From JAXIPB01 sp045403155 (GTDB taxonomy: Bacteria; Actinomycetota; Actinomycetes; Mycobacteriales; Micromonosporaceae), in assembly GCA_045403155.1 (NCBI GenBank), contig JAXIPB010000087.1:1-13837 (forward strand): 13,837 bases of DNA. The letters run 5' to 3'. Of the stretch, positions 1 to 7,175 are shown piece after piece (the first letter of the stretch is position 1; each line of letters opens with the position of its first letter). A program made the position numbers and the translations under genes. The notes beneath the pieces were generated by a model. That model was not told where the DNA came from, made no database searches, and was given only the letters and a program-made list of their open reading frames with translations.

Positions 1-963
1 CGGGGGCGGCCTCCCGGGCCGGCGGGCCGCGGCGGCGGGGTCGTCTCGCTCTTCGCCGGCGCGCCAACCGTTGGCGCGGCGCCGGCCCGAGTCGCGTCGT
101 GGCTCCTGGTTGTCGGCGAGGATCACAGCGGGTGGAGCGACGATCGACGGGCGGTGGTGGACGAGCTCGCCTCTCTGGTGGCGTTGGAACGCGACCTGTC
201 CGACCGTCGATCCGATGTGGAGCACCAACTCGCCGCAGCATTGACCGGGGTCTCCGCCGGCGAGGCCGCGGCCGCGGCCCGTCGCTGTGCGTTCGACCCC
301 GCCGTCCCGGCTGTGGTCGTCGCGGGACTCGGGGTCGATGCCATGGCGGTGGTCTCGGAGGCCCTGGCCGGGGAGACCGCACACTGGGCGCTGGGCGACG
401 TTGACGGCGACGCGGTCGCCATCGTCGCCACCGGCGGGCCGGCGGAGATCGTCGTCCGGTTACGGGCCGTGGTCGAGACGCTGGCCCCTGGGCTGGGGCA
501 GCGGCCCTTGCGCATCGGGGTCAGCGACGCGGTGACCGGCGGTCCTGGGCTGCTGGCCGCCGCCGCGGAGGCGCGCGCGGCCGCCGTGGCTGCCTCGGCA
601 GCCTCGACCGCTCGCCCGGGATCCTCGCACCACCACACCGTCGCCGGTCCGGATCGGCTCTCCTCCCACGCGTTCCTGCTGTCGGCCGTGCCGGCGGAGC
701 TCCGTCATGCGTACCGCACTCGCGTCCTCGGGCCCTTATTGGAGCACGACCGTGCGCACCGCACGGATCTTGTCCGTACGCTCGCGGCCTATCTTGAGTC
801 GTCGGGCTCGTGGTCGCGCTGCGCGTCCCGGATGCACCTGCACGTCAACACGCTTCGGTATCGGATCGAGCGGATACAGGCGTTGACGGGCCGCGACCTG
901 TGCAGGCTCGAGGACCAGACGGACCTCCTCCTCGCACTGCACGTACCGACTGAGCCGGCCTAG
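1..963 (+). CDS. PucR-family transcriptional regulator, C-terminal part (5' end outside window)
   Basis: The frame is open from base 1 to the TAG at 961-963, with no stop upstream of the first GTG codons (148-154). I therefore read it as the 3' part of a longer gene, not a gene starting at 154. The last ~60 residues form the PucR C-terminal helix-turn-helix: a helix around LVRTLAAYLES, a Trp-Ser pair, then the recognition helix with HVNTLRYRIERI and a closing LTGRDL. The middle (GVDAMAVVSEAL, then GDAVAIVATG) fits the degenerate GGDEF-like domain that precedes the HTH in CdaR/PucR proteins. Members are usually 400-560 residues, so 100-250 are missing at the front. In the family these proteins are cytoplasmic DNA-binding activators or repressors of catabolic operons; the effector cannot be told from this part. 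It converges on the MDMPI-like gene with 11 bp between stops. Family assignment is firm; target unknown. Confidence 0.85.
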   Translation, partial: RGRPPGPAGRGGGVVSLFAGAPTVGAAPARVASWLLVVGEDHSGWSDDRRAVVDELASLVALERDLSDRRSDVEHQLAAALTGVSAGEAAAAARRCAFDPAVPAVVVAGLGVDAMAVVSEALAGETAHWALGDVDGDAVAIVATGGPAEIVVRLRAVVETLAPGLGQRPLRIGVSDAVTGGPGLLAAAAEARAAAVAASAASTARPGSSHHHTVAGPDRLSSHAFLLSAVPAELRHAYRTRVLGPLLEHDRAHRTDLVRTLAAYLESSGSWSRCASRMHLHVNTLRYRIERIQALTGRDLCRLEDQTDLLLALHVPTEPA

Positions 964-980
964 GCGGCGCCGGCCTAGGC
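958..980. terminator. Possible bidirectional stem-loop between convergent genes
   Basis: The self-complementary octamer GCCTAGGC occurs at 958-965 and 973-980. The two copies can pair as an 8-bp stem around a 7-nt GC-rich loop. They belong to a 13-bp direct repeat (GCCGGCCTAGGCG at 954-966 and 969-981). Each copy supplies the TAG stop of one of the two convergent genes (961-963 on plus, 977-975 on minus). No T-tract follows on either strand, so a classical intrinsic terminator is not proven. Confidence 0.35.
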
Positions 981-1748
981 GACGCGGAGCGCCTTGAGCA
1001 GCGCGATGTCCCCGGCCGTGTCGACCACGTCGAAGGTCACCCGAGCCCACAATGCCAGCGCGAGGTCGCTGGCCGTCCCACTCGCCGCCGCTCGGGCCGG
1101 GTGCGCGTCGCCATCGAGCAGGGTGTCGGTGTCAAGTAGTGCGATCCCGTCGCCGCGCAGACGCACGTACCACTCGTGGCCCAGGTCGGACGCGATGAGG
1201 TGCACCAGTCCGGACATCTCGGACGGTTCGCGCCGACGCCCGCCGGGCAGGAACGTGTCGAGCACCTCCGCGACGGTGTCACCGGCGAGTTTGCTCTCCA
1301 GCGGCTCCGCTAGCCCGGTGGCGAGCTGGGCATCCCACCGGTGGACGGCGGTCTCGTGCGCCATCCGCCGGTGCCAGAAGGCCGCTGTCTTGGTCTGCGG
1401 CGCCCAGTTCCAGGCCGGCGCGTCGGGGTCGATCGAATCCAGGAAGGCGTCGAGTTGGGCGAGTTCGGCGGCGAACCACGAAACGAGCAGCTCGTCCGTG
1501 GCGGCCGGCGCGTCGTCGGGAACCACGACCGGCCCCCAGTGTTCGTCGACTCGCGCCGATCCCGCGTTGACGCGGGTACGGCGGTAGACGCCGCCGAGGT
1601 GGCGAACAAGATCTCCCACGGTCCAGTCCGGACAGCTCGGCACCTGTGCGGTCGCGGCGCCCGGCTGCCCAACAGCGACAAGAAAAGCGGAGCCGTCTGC
1701 GCGCAGCGCGGTCAGCCAGAAGTCCTTGCTGCCATGGGTTCTGCTCAC
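975..1748 (-). CDS. Maleylpyruvate isomerase family (DinB-fold) mycothiol-dependent enzyme
   Basis: A 257-residue protein of the MDMPI/DinB-2 superfamily. The N-terminal helical domain shows the family phrase SCPDWTVGDLVRHLGGVY (residues 38-55) and a second conserved stretch at 124-139 with HETAVHRWD. His50, Glu132 and His136 match the spacing of the metal triad known in corynebacterial mycothiol-dependent maleylpyruvate isomerase (His, then Glu-x3-His). The residues from about 170 on fit the MDMPI C-terminal domain. The family covers mycothiol-S-transferases and isomerases acting in the cytoplasm; most members have no known substrate, and nothing here suggests gentisate catabolism. The GTG start at 1748 is supported by GGAGG (1759-1755) six bases upstream. 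It is divergent from murB. The presence of mshA in the same window means the organism can make the expected thiol cofactor. Confidence 0.85.
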   Translation of the reverse strand: MSRTHGSKDFWLTALRADGSAFLVAVGQPGAATAQVPSCPDWTVGDLVRHLGGVYRRTRVNAGSARVDEHWGPVVVPDDAPAATDELLVSWFAAELAQLDAFLDSIDPDAPAWNWAPQTKTAAFWHRRMAHETAVHRWDAQLATGLAEPLESKLAGDTVAEVLDTFLPGGRRREPSEMSGLVHLIASDLGHEWYVRLRGDGIALLDTDTLLDGDAHPARAAASGTASDLALALWARVTFDVVDTAGDIALLKALRVA

Positions 1749-1813
1749 CCGCGGCCTCCAACCCTCACCAGGGTCCGTCAGCGTCAGCGTTCACTCAGCT
1801 TAAGGTGAGTGCC
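1749..1813. promoter_or_regulatory. Divergent intergenic region between the MDMPI-like gene and murB
   Basis: This 65-bp spacer must hold the promoters of two divergent genes. Visible in it are the reverse-strand Shine-Dalgarno GGAGG (1759-1755) and the forward-strand AAGGTGA (1802-1808), which sits 5 nt before the murB GTG. There is also a small inverted repeat ACCCT/AGGGT (1761-1765 and 1770-1774) and a tandem GTCAGC (1777-1788). I see no convincing -35/-10 pair on either strand. Confidence 0.4.
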
Positions 1814-2857
1814 GTGCTCGACGTAACCCGCGCGGTCCTGTCCAGATATACAACGCTCCGCCTTGGCGGGCCCGCCGGCAACCTGAGCACCGCATCCAAT
1901 TCTGACGAAATCGTCCAAATGGTACGCACGAGCACTGCGCCGCCGCTGATCCTGGCCGGCGGGAGCAATGTCGTGGTCGCCGACGAGGGGGTGCCCGGCA
2001 CCGTCGTGCTGCTCCGGTCCGCCGGGATCCGTGCCGAGCGGGACGCGGCGGAGGGTGTGCTCGTGACGGTGGAGGCGGGCCAGCCATGGGACGACGTGGT
2101 TTCGCTTGCCGTGACCGAGGGACTCGCCGGCATCGAGTGCCTGTCCGGCATCCCGGGCTCCGCCGGGGCCACCCCGATCCAGAACGTCGGTGCGTACGGG
2201 CAGGAGATCGCCGAGACCATCACGTCCGTCCGGGTCTTCGACCGCACGTCCGACGCCGTGCGCGACATGGCGCCGGCGGAGTGTCGCTTCTCGTACCGCA
2301 CTAGTCGTTTCAAGCACAACGATCGGTACGTCGTGTTGTCGGTCACGTTCCGACTGCGCCCATCCAAGCTCTCCGCGCCGGTGCGCTACGCCGAACTCGC
2401 CCGGGTGCTCGGAGTCGAGTCGGGCGGCCGCGCACCGCTCGAGGATGTCCGGGCGGCCGTGCTCGCGCTGCGGGGCGGCAAGGGGATGGTGCTCGACCCG
2501 GCCGACCCAGACACCTACTCCGTGGGATCCTTCTTCACCAATCCGGTGCTCGACGCGTCGAGCTACGCCGCGTTGCGGGCCAGAACGGCAGCGGATCCCG
2601 CGGCGTGGCCGGCCGAGGACGGTTCGGTCAAGGTGAGCGCGGCGTGGCTGATCGAGCAGGCAGGCTTCGGGAAGGGTTACCACGGCGGACACCCCGGCGT
2701 CGCGGTGTCGGGCAAGCACACGCTTGCGCTGACAAACAGGGGTACGGGGACGACGGCGGCCCTGCTCGGGCTGGCCCGCGAGATCCGTGACGGGGTGGTG
2801 AAGTCGCTCGACGTGCACCTGCATCCCGAGCCGGTGCTGATTGGGTGCGCCCTCTAA
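1814..2857 (+). CDS. murB: UDP-N-acetylmuramate dehydrogenase MurB (type I)
   Basis: MurB reduces UDP-GlcNAc-enolpyruvate to UDP-MurNAc with NADPH and FAD in the cytoplasm, the second committed step of peptidoglycan precursor synthesis. The 347-residue protein has the FAD-binding N-lobe (TTLRLGGPA at 13-21, LAGGSNVVV at 47-55, GIPGSAGATPIQNVGAYG at 112-129) and the substrate-binding C-lobe. Catalytic candidates aligned with E. coli MurB are Arg162 (YRTS), Ser239 (VGSFF) and Glu339 (HPEPV). Tyr192 in the VRYAEL segment matches the substrate-covering tyrosine loop, which makes it type I. I chose GTG at 1814 because AAGGTGA lies 5 nt before it; GTG at 1805, three codons earlier, would destroy that signal. 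The frame is open well upstream, but the extension has no homology-like content and overlaps the divergent gene. It converges on the methyltransferase gene with 8 bp between stops. Confidence 0.96.
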   Translation: MLDVTRAVLSRYTTLRLGGPAGNLSTASNSDEIVQMVRTSTAPPLILAGGSNVVVADEGVPGTVVLLRSAGIRAERDAAEGVLVTVEAGQPWDDVVSLAVTEGLAGIECLSGIPGSAGATPIQNVGAYGQEIAETITSVRVFDRTSDAVRDMAPAECRFSYRTSRFKHNDRYVVLSVTFRLRPSKLSAPVRYAELARVLGVESGGRAPLEDVRAAVLALRGGKGMVLDPADPDTYSVGSFFTNPVLDASSYAALRARTAADPAAWPAEDGSVKVSAAWLIEQAGFGKGYHGGHPGVAVSGKHTLALTNRGTGTTAALLGLAREIRDGVVKSLDVHLHPEPVLIGCAL

Positions 2858-2865
2858 CCAAGCGG

Positions 2866-3492
2866 CTAGCGGCCCGAGCTCACCAGGGGCGCGGACATCC
2901 GCATCATGAAGTGGCTCGATGGCACCCGGCTCACCGTGTGCAGAACCTCGCTTTCGACCTCACCGAACGATGCGCGGGCCAGTTCCTCGAATGCCTGCGG
3001 CGCCCGAACGTACTCGCCACGGTCGTTCTCCGACATCCAGCGTGAGATCCGACCCTGACCGCGGTGTAGGCACGGGTCGCAGCTGACCACCCTGCCGCCG
3101 GGCGCCAGCGACTTGGCCGAGACGTCAAGCAGCGTGGCGCATTGGCCGTCGCTGAGGTGGTGCAGCAGTCCGAAGAGGAGCACCGCGTCGAACTGGGGAA
3201 GCTCGGCGAGGTGGGCCTCGGTGAGCACCTCGCAGCGGAATTCGCCGCGGTCGCCGTACCGGCGGTTCGCGTGCTCGATATACGGCGCCGACGTATCGAA
3301 GCCGTAGTACTCGACCACCGGTAGCCGATCGAAGTAGTACGCCGGGCCGCAGCCTACGTCGAGCACCCGGTCACCCGGCTTCAGCTCGGCCTCGTCGAGG
3401 CAGCGGTAGCGCACCCGGTCGGCTCCGACGCCCTTCTGCAATGCGACGTAGAGCCCGACATTGCCGAGCAACTGCCGCACCTTCGCGAGCAT
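2866..3492 (-). CDS. Class I SAM-dependent methyltransferase, substrate unknown
   Basis: A 208-residue Rossmann-fold methyltransferase. Motif I is VLDVGCGPAYYF (residues 43-54) and the ribose-binding acid is Asp66 in YYGFDTS. Motif IV is FDAVLLFGLLHHLSD (101-115), and the post-I strand ends with LAPGGRVVSCDP (129-140). These establish SAM binding; the acceptor is not evident. The short C-terminal part (SRVPSSHFMMRM) recalls small-molecule or surface-polysaccharide methyltransferases, but this is only a resemblance. There are ATG codons at 3498 and 3492; the second has GGAGA (3503-3499) six bases upstream and is preferred. It follows the MgtC-like gene on the same strand after 80 bp, so it may be the last gene of an SDR-mgtC-methyltransferase transcript or have its own promoter in that gap. 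Confidence 0.85.
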   Translation of the reverse strand: MLAKVRQLLGNVGLYVALQKGVGADRVRYRCLDEAELKPGDRVLDVGCGPAYYFDRLPVVEYYGFDTSAPYIEHANRRYGDRGEFRCEVLTEAHLAELPQFDAVLLFGLLHHLSDGQCATLLDVSAKSLAPGGRVVSCDPCLHRGQGRISRWMSENDRGEYVRAPQAFEELARASFGEVESEVLHTVSRVPSSHFMMRMSAPLVSSGR

Positions 3493-3572
3493 CAGCATTC
3501 TCCAGGGATCGTGGGGCAGGAACGGCACACAGCATAGCCACACGGCCGGGGCACCGGTCCGACAAGCGGCAG

Positions 3573-4205
3573 TCACGCCGATAGATCGACGCCCGCGACT
3601 CCCTCGGTTCCCCGTAGGCGTTCCCCGAGTGCGGCCAACGATTCGCCCGCATTGGCCCGCCCGCTGAGCACGAGCGCCTGGCCGCCGGGGGAGTAGGACA
3701 GCCGCAACACCTTGCTGTGCGGCAGCACCCGTCGTACCGCCTCCTCAACCCGATCCAGGGTGGCCTCGGGCGCCAGGGTCAACGTGGCCTCGACGGTGTG
3801 CCGTCGGGGCACGAACTCCAGCCGGCGGACCGCATAGAGCACGAGCAGCGCGAGCGCCGTGACGAGAGTGGCGGCGAACCAGCCACGCAGACCGATCGCG
3901 AGCCCGACGGCAGCGGTAACCCAAAGCGACGCCGCTGTGGTCAGGCCCTTCGTCGTGAAGCCCTCGCGTACGATCGCGCCGCCGCCGAGAAACCCGATGC
4001 CGGTGACGACCTGCGCGGCGATCCGTGTCGGATCGCCCCCAAGCACTTGCGCACCGGTGAGCGTAAAGAGCGCGGCGCCGAGTGCGACGAGCATGTGGGT
4101 GCGCAGGCCGGCCGGCTGGGCGCTGATCTCCCGCTCGAGTCCGATGATCGCACCGAGACCCGCCGCTGCCACGGCCTGGAGCGCGATAACCCAAGCGTCG
4201 GTCAT
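3573..4205 (-). CDS. MgtC/SapB family membrane protein
   Basis: A 210-residue integral membrane protein. The N-terminal half carries the MgtC/SapB signature: an initial hydrophobic helix (about 5-22), then GLEREISAQPAGLRTHMLV (22-40), a glycine-rich segment VTGIGFLGGGAIVREG (67-82), TTAASLWVTAAVGLAIG (89-105) and a last hydrophobic helix (about 109-126). The C-terminal ~75 residues are soluble and mixed alpha/beta, like the ACT-like cytoplasmic tail of MgtC. In pathogens MgtC is tied to survival at low magnesium and to control of the F-ATPase. In free-living actinobacteria the role is not settled and transport has not been shown. Its ATG overlaps the SDR stop as ATGA (4205-4202), a sign of translational coupling. 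No magnesium-sensing leader is visible because the gene sits inside a transcript. Confidence 0.9.
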   Translation of the reverse strand: MTDAWVIALQAVAAAGLGAIIGLEREISAQPAGLRTHMLVALGAALFTLTGAQVLGGDPTRIAAQVVTGIGFLGGGAIVREGFTTKGLTTAASLWVTAAVGLAIGLRGWFAATLVTALALLVLYAVRRLEFVPRRHTVEATLTLAPEATLDRVEEAVRRVLPHSKVLRLSYSPGGQALVLSGRANAGESLAALGERLRGTEGVAGVDLSA

Positions 4206-4972
4206 GGCAGGACCCGGTGGACCTTGTGCTGCGCCGCCTGAGCCAGCGGTCGGATCACGAGCCGATCGACGTTCACATGATGGGGCCGGGTGACCGCCCA
4301 GCCCACGCAGTCGGCGATGTCCTCCGCGACGAGCGGCGCGGCCACGCCGGAGTACGGCGCGGCGGCGCGCTCTGCGTTGCCCGCGAAGCGCACCAGACCG
4401 AACTCGTCAGTGCGCACCATGCCTGGATCGATCTCGACCACCCGGATCGGCCGGCCGCACAGCTCCAGCCGAAGCGTTTCCGCAAGGGCGGTCTGGGCGT
4501 GCTTGGCGGCCGCGTAGCCGCCGCCGCCCTCGTAGACGATGAGGGCGGCGGTCGAACTCATGACGACGACGGTGCCGGACCCGCCGCGATCCAGATCGGA
4601 CAGGAGGGCCTTGGTGACCCGCAACGTGCCGAGAACATTCACGTCGTACATCCACTGCCAGTCGTCGACGCGCGCTTGCTCGATCGGGTCCAGCCCACGC
4701 GCCCCACCGGCGTTGTTGACCAGGACCGTCAACGGCGCGTCCATGCCCCGTACCGTGTCCCGCAGGCGTGCTACGTCCTCGTCAGAGGTGACGTCACAGG
4801 CCTGGGCCGTGCCGCCTATCTCCTCGACCAGGGCCCGCAGTCGCTCCAATCGGCGGGCAGCGGCAACCACGTGGAATCCCTCAGAAGCGAGCCGCCGTGC
4901 AGTCGCCGCCCCTATCCCGCTCGACGCGCCGGTGACGACCGCCACGCCCCGTTGTCCCAGTGATCCGGTCAC
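4202..4972 (-). CDS. Short-chain dehydrogenase/reductase (classical SDR)
   Basis: A 256-residue NAD(P)-dependent oxidoreductase. It has the nucleotide-binding TGASSGIG (residues 14-21), Arg40-Arg41 after the second strand (hinting at NADPH), and CDVTSDED (59-66). It also has NNAG (86-89), the active-site Asn112, Ser140, and Tyr153-x3-Lys157, all at classical spacing. DPGMVRT lies after the active site. The substrate is not deducible. The GTG start at 4972 is preceded by TCCTCCC on the plus strand (4981-4987), i.e. GGGAGGA eight bases upstream on the coding strand. The frame stays open far upstream into mshA, but that extension is antisense and shows no SDR content. Its position between murB and mshA on the opposite strand matches, from memory, Rv0484c of M. 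tuberculosis. It is coupled to the MgtC-like gene by a 4-bp overlap. Confidence 0.92.
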   Translation of the reverse strand: MTGSLGQRGVAVVTGASSGIGAATARRLASEGFHVVAAARRLERLRALVEEIGGTAQACDVTSDEDVARLRDTVRGMDAPLTVLVNNAGGARGLDPIEQARVDDWQWMYDVNVLGTLRVTKALLSDLDRGGSGTVVVMSSTAALIVYEGGGGYAAAKHAQTALAETLRLELCGRPIRVVEIDPGMVRTDEFGLVRFAGNAERAAAPYSGVAAPLVAEDIADCVGWAVTRPHHVNVDRLVIRPLAQAAQHKVHRVLP

Positions 4973-5113
4973 GCCGCCGATCCTCCCACGACGATCTTCG
5001 TCACATCGACGCCATGATGCGTAGTTACTGCGGGAAGATGTCAGGCGGAGATCGGGTTGACCCCGAATGGCAACGTGTTCGCGTGTGCCCGAATTGGGGT
5101 GGAAGGAGCCGGT
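4973..5113. promoter_or_regulatory. Divergent promoter region between the SDR gene and mshA
   Basis: This 141-bp spacer separates two divergent genes and should hold both promoters. On the plus strand TTGACC (5057-5062) is a -35-like hexamer, but no good -10 follows at 16-19 nt. GGAAGGAG (5101-5108) is the Shine-Dalgarno of mshA. On the minus strand GGGAGGA (4987-4981) serves the SDR gene. CTGACA further upstream could be a -35, with only weak -10 candidates near the ATGATG at about 5013-5018. I see no operator-like palindrome. Confidence 0.4.
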
Positions 5114-6550
5114 GTGGCGCGCTGGACGAGATTTCCGGGCAGCACCGCCATTCCATGTCAAACCAGGCACCGCCTTCTTCGGCGGGCGGCGATTATCTCC
5201 GTCCACACCTCCCCGCTCGATCAGCCCGGCGTCGGCGATGCCGGCGGAATGAACGTATACATCGTTGAAGTCGCTCGTAGGCTGGCCGAGGCCGGCGTCG
5301 AGATCGAGGTCTTCACCCGGGCCACCTCCAGCGACCTGCCGGCCAGCGTCGAGATGGCTCCCGGCGTGCACGTGCGGCACGTGATCTCGGGCCCGTTCGA
5401 AGGGCTTGCCAAGGAGGACCTGCCCGCCCAGCTCTGCGCCTTCACCCACGGGGTGATGCGGGCGGAGGCATCCCGGCCGCCTGGCTTCTACGATTTGATC
5501 CACTCGCATTACTGGCTGTCCGGGCAGGTGGGATGGCTCGCCAAGGACCGCTGGGGCGTGCCGCTCGTGCACACTGCGCACACCCTCGCCAAGGTCAAGA
5601 ACGCCTTGCTGGCCGACGGCGACCGGCCCGAGCCGCTGGCCCGGATCATCGGCGAGGAGCAAGTGACGGCCGAGTCGGATTTGCTGGTGGCGAACACGCC
5701 GAGCGAGGCGCGCGACCTGGTGCGGCTGTATGGAGCGGAGCCGGAGCGGGTCTCCGTCGTCGAGCCCGGCGTGGATCTCGACCGATTTGTCCCGCCGGTG
5801 GCGGGGCTGGAGCTCGCCGCCAAGGTCTCCGCACGCCGCCGTCTCGGCCTGCCGGCCGACGGTGACATCGTCGCCTTTGTGGGCAGGATCCAACCGCTCA
5901 AGGCGCCGGACGTTCTGCTGCGGGCTGCCGCAGACCTGCACCGTCGCTCACCGGAGGTGGCGCGCCGATTGACCACCGTCATCGTCGGCAGCCCGAGCGG
6001 ATCCGGTTTGGACCGGCCGACCGCGCTGATCGACCTGGCGTCCTCATTGGGCATCGCCGACTCGGTGCGGTTCCTCCCTCCTTTGTCGGGTTCGGCCCTG
6101 CCGGACCTCTACCAAGCCGCCGATCTGGTCGGAGTGCCGAGCCACAACGAGTCGTTCGGCCTCGTCGCGCTCGAGGCGCAGGCGTGCGGCACGCCGGTCG
6201 TCGCGGCCTCGGTTGGAGGCCTGGTGACCGCCGTGCGAGATGGTGTCTCCGGCGCTCTGATCACTGGGCACGACCCGACCGATTGGGCGCGGGTGATCGG
6301 TGGGTTGCTCGAGCAGCCGGCGCGCCGGGCGGCGCTGTCGGCCGGCGCCATCGCGCACGCGCGGGAGTTCTCCTGGAACCGCACGGCCGAAGGCCTGCTG
6401 GCCGCCTACCGGTGCGCGGTTCTCAACAGTCGCGAGTCGCGGCTGGCCAGTCTCGGCGCAGTCCCGGCGGTGAACGCCAGCGACGCGTTGAGCGGCGCGG
6501 TTTCCGCACTCACCGGCGCGCGTTCCTTGGATGGGCTGGCCTCCTGGTGA
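5114..6550 (+). CDS. mshA: D-inositol-3-phosphate glycosyltransferase MshA (mycothiol biosynthesis)
   Basis: MshA is a GT4-family enzyme that joins GlcNAc from UDP-GlcNAc to 1D-myo-inositol 3-phosphate, the first step of mycothiol synthesis. The 478-residue product has the MshA-typical N-terminus SVHTSPLDQPG (29-39) followed by GDAGGMNVYIVEVARRL (41-57). It has IHSHYWLSG in the acceptor domain, VEPGVDLDRF at the hinge, VGRIQPLKAPD (257-267) for the nucleotide phosphates, and the GT4 EX7E motif with Glu346 and Glu354 (HNESFGLVALEA). I chose GTG at 5114 because AAGGAG (5103-5108) lies 5 nt upstream. This gives about 24 residues before the first strand; a start at TTG 5057 would lack such a signal. 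It overlaps the YbjN gene by 4 bp (GTGA), so the two are surely co-transcribed. Neighbour order agrees with the mycobacterial mshA locus. Confidence 0.95.
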   Translation: MARWTRFPGSTAIPCQTRHRLLRRAAIISVHTSPLDQPGVGDAGGMNVYIVEVARRLAEAGVEIEVFTRATSSDLPASVEMAPGVHVRHVISGPFEGLAKEDLPAQLCAFTHGVMRAEASRPPGFYDLIHSHYWLSGQVGWLAKDRWGVPLVHTAHTLAKVKNALLADGDRPEPLARIIGEEQVTAESDLLVANTPSEARDLVRLYGAEPERVSVVEPGVDLDRFVPPVAGLELAAKVSARRRLGLPADGDIVAFVGRIQPLKAPDVLLRAAADLHRRSPEVARRLTTVIVGSPSGSGLDRPTALIDLASSLGIADSVRFLPPLSGSALPDLYQAADLVGVPSHNESFGLVALEAQACGTPVVAASVGGLVTAVRDGVSGALITGHDPTDWARVIGGLLEQPARRAALSAGAIAHAREFSWNRTAEGLLAAYRCAVLNSRESRLASLGAVPAVNASDALSGAVSALTGARSLDGLASW

Positions 6551-7038
6551 GCGTATCGCCGGTCGCCGCCGTCATCGAGTCCACACTGGACTCACGCGGT
6601 GCCGCCTGGGAGCGATCAGGCGAATCGTCGTACGTAGTAACGCTGCCCGGCACGCACAAGCTGAAAACGCTGTGCAATCTCGTGATTGGCGATCATTCGC
6701 TGCGGGTCGAGGCGTTCGTGATGCGCCAGCCGGACGAGAACCGCGAGGAGCTTTGGGCCCACCTGCTGCAGCGCAACGCGCGCATGTACGGGGTTGCGTT
6801 CGCTATCGATGGTGTCGGCGACGTCTATCTCGTGGGGCGGATGTCGCTGCACGCGGTCACCCCGGAGGAGATCGACCGGCTGCTCGGCGCGGTTCTCACC
6901 TATGCCGACGAGTCGTTCGACACGATGCTCGAGATCGGGTTCGGCTCCGCGATCCGGCGAGAGTGGGCTTGGCGAGTATCGCGCGGCGAGTCGCTGGAGA
7001 ACCTCAAGGCATTCGCCCACTTCGCCTCCCCCTCCTGA
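6547..7038 (+). CDS. YbjN domain-containing protein
   Basis: A 163-residue protein of the actinobacterial YbjN family (homologous, by neighbourhood and pattern, to the gene after mshA in mycobacteria and Streptomyces). Recognisable parts are the N-terminal helix with VAAVIESTL, a strand-rich core (SYVVTLPGTHKLKTLCNLVIG, then SLRVEAFVMRQPDEN), an RNARMYGVAFAID turn, and VYLVGRMSLHAVTPEEIDRLLG. It has no signal peptide, membrane segment or catalytic motif; the fold resembles type III secretion chaperones and the function is unknown. The GTG start at 6547 shares GTGA with the mshA stop, which is why I prefer it to the longer open frame running back inside mshA. The persistent coupling to mshA hints at a role near mycothiol synthesis, but this is inference only. 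Confidence 0.88.
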   Translation: MSVSPVAAVIESTLDSRGAAWERSGESSYVVTLPGTHKLKTLCNLVIGDHSLRVEAFVMRQPDENREELWAHLLQRNARMYGVAFAIDGVGDVYLVGRMSLHAVTPEEIDRLLGAVLTYADESFDTMLEIGFGSAIRREWAWRVSRGESLENLKAFAHFASPS

Positions 7039-7093
7039 CCACCCACCCCTGAGCGCCGCCGCTGACCGCCCGCCCCTGTGCGCCCGCCCCTGA

Positions 7094-7127
7094 CCGCCGA
7101 TCATGATTTGGAGGTCATGATCGGCGG
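7094..7127 (+). terminator. Perfect 13-bp hairpin after the mshA-YbjN operon
   Basis: CCGCCGATCATGA (7094-7106) is exactly complementary to 7115-7127 with an 8-nt loop, 56 bases after the YbjN stop. It could end the mshA operon, but no T-run follows, so termination is unproven. It is also the outer part of a repeat found again in inverted form near 10671. Just upstream, CGCCCGCCCCTG is repeated at 7067-7078 and 7081-7092 in a C-rich tract. Confidence 0.45.
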
Positions 7128-7167
7128 GTCTTGGGGGCAGCCAGGTCATGATCGTGGGGATCTTGGC
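7094..7167 (+). repeat. Copy A of a 74-bp intergenic inverted-repeat element
   Basis: The element comprises a hairpin (7094-7127), a 16-nt spacer and a distal arm (7144-7167, containing CATGATCGTGGGGATCTTGG). Read in reverse complement it aligns without gaps to 10631-10704: 30/34 matches in the hairpin, 6/16 in the spacer, 20/24 in the arm, 56/74 overall. The spacer has diverged while both flanking parts are kept, which suggests the hairpin and the arm are what is maintained. No ORF lies inside. Copy B is on the other side of fadA-fadB in the opposite orientation. Confidence 0.8.
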
Positions 7168-7175
7168 AGTGCGGG

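Noticed and set aside
154..963. Reading the first gene as complete from GTG 154.
   Set aside because: The frame is open to the window edge and PucR-type proteins are much longer than 269 residues, so it is almost certainly cut by the window.
1646..1813. A longer murB start at 1646.
   Set aside because: It would overlap the divergent MDMPI-like gene by about 100 bp and add residues unlike MurB. The GTG at 1814 has a proper ribosome binding site.
1784..2824. A 346-codon reverse-strand frame across murB.
   Set aside because: It is antisense to a complete, motif-verified murB and has no domain content of its own.
4973..5941. Upstream extension of the SDR reading frame into mshA, giving a 579-residue protein.
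   Set aside because: The extra 320 residues are antisense to mshA and low-complexity. A Shine-Dalgarno eight bases before GTG 4972 and the standard SDR length define the real start.
7067..7092. The two copies of CGCCCGCCCCTG as a CRISPR or tandem-repeat locus.
   Set aside because: There are only two 12-bp copies with a 2-bp spacer in a C-rich tract; this is likely slippage or compositional bias.
7094..7127. Calling the hairpin a definite Rho-independent terminator.
   Set aside because: The stem is strong but no T-run follows on either strand, and the same hairpin recurs as part of a repeat, so its primary role is uncertain.
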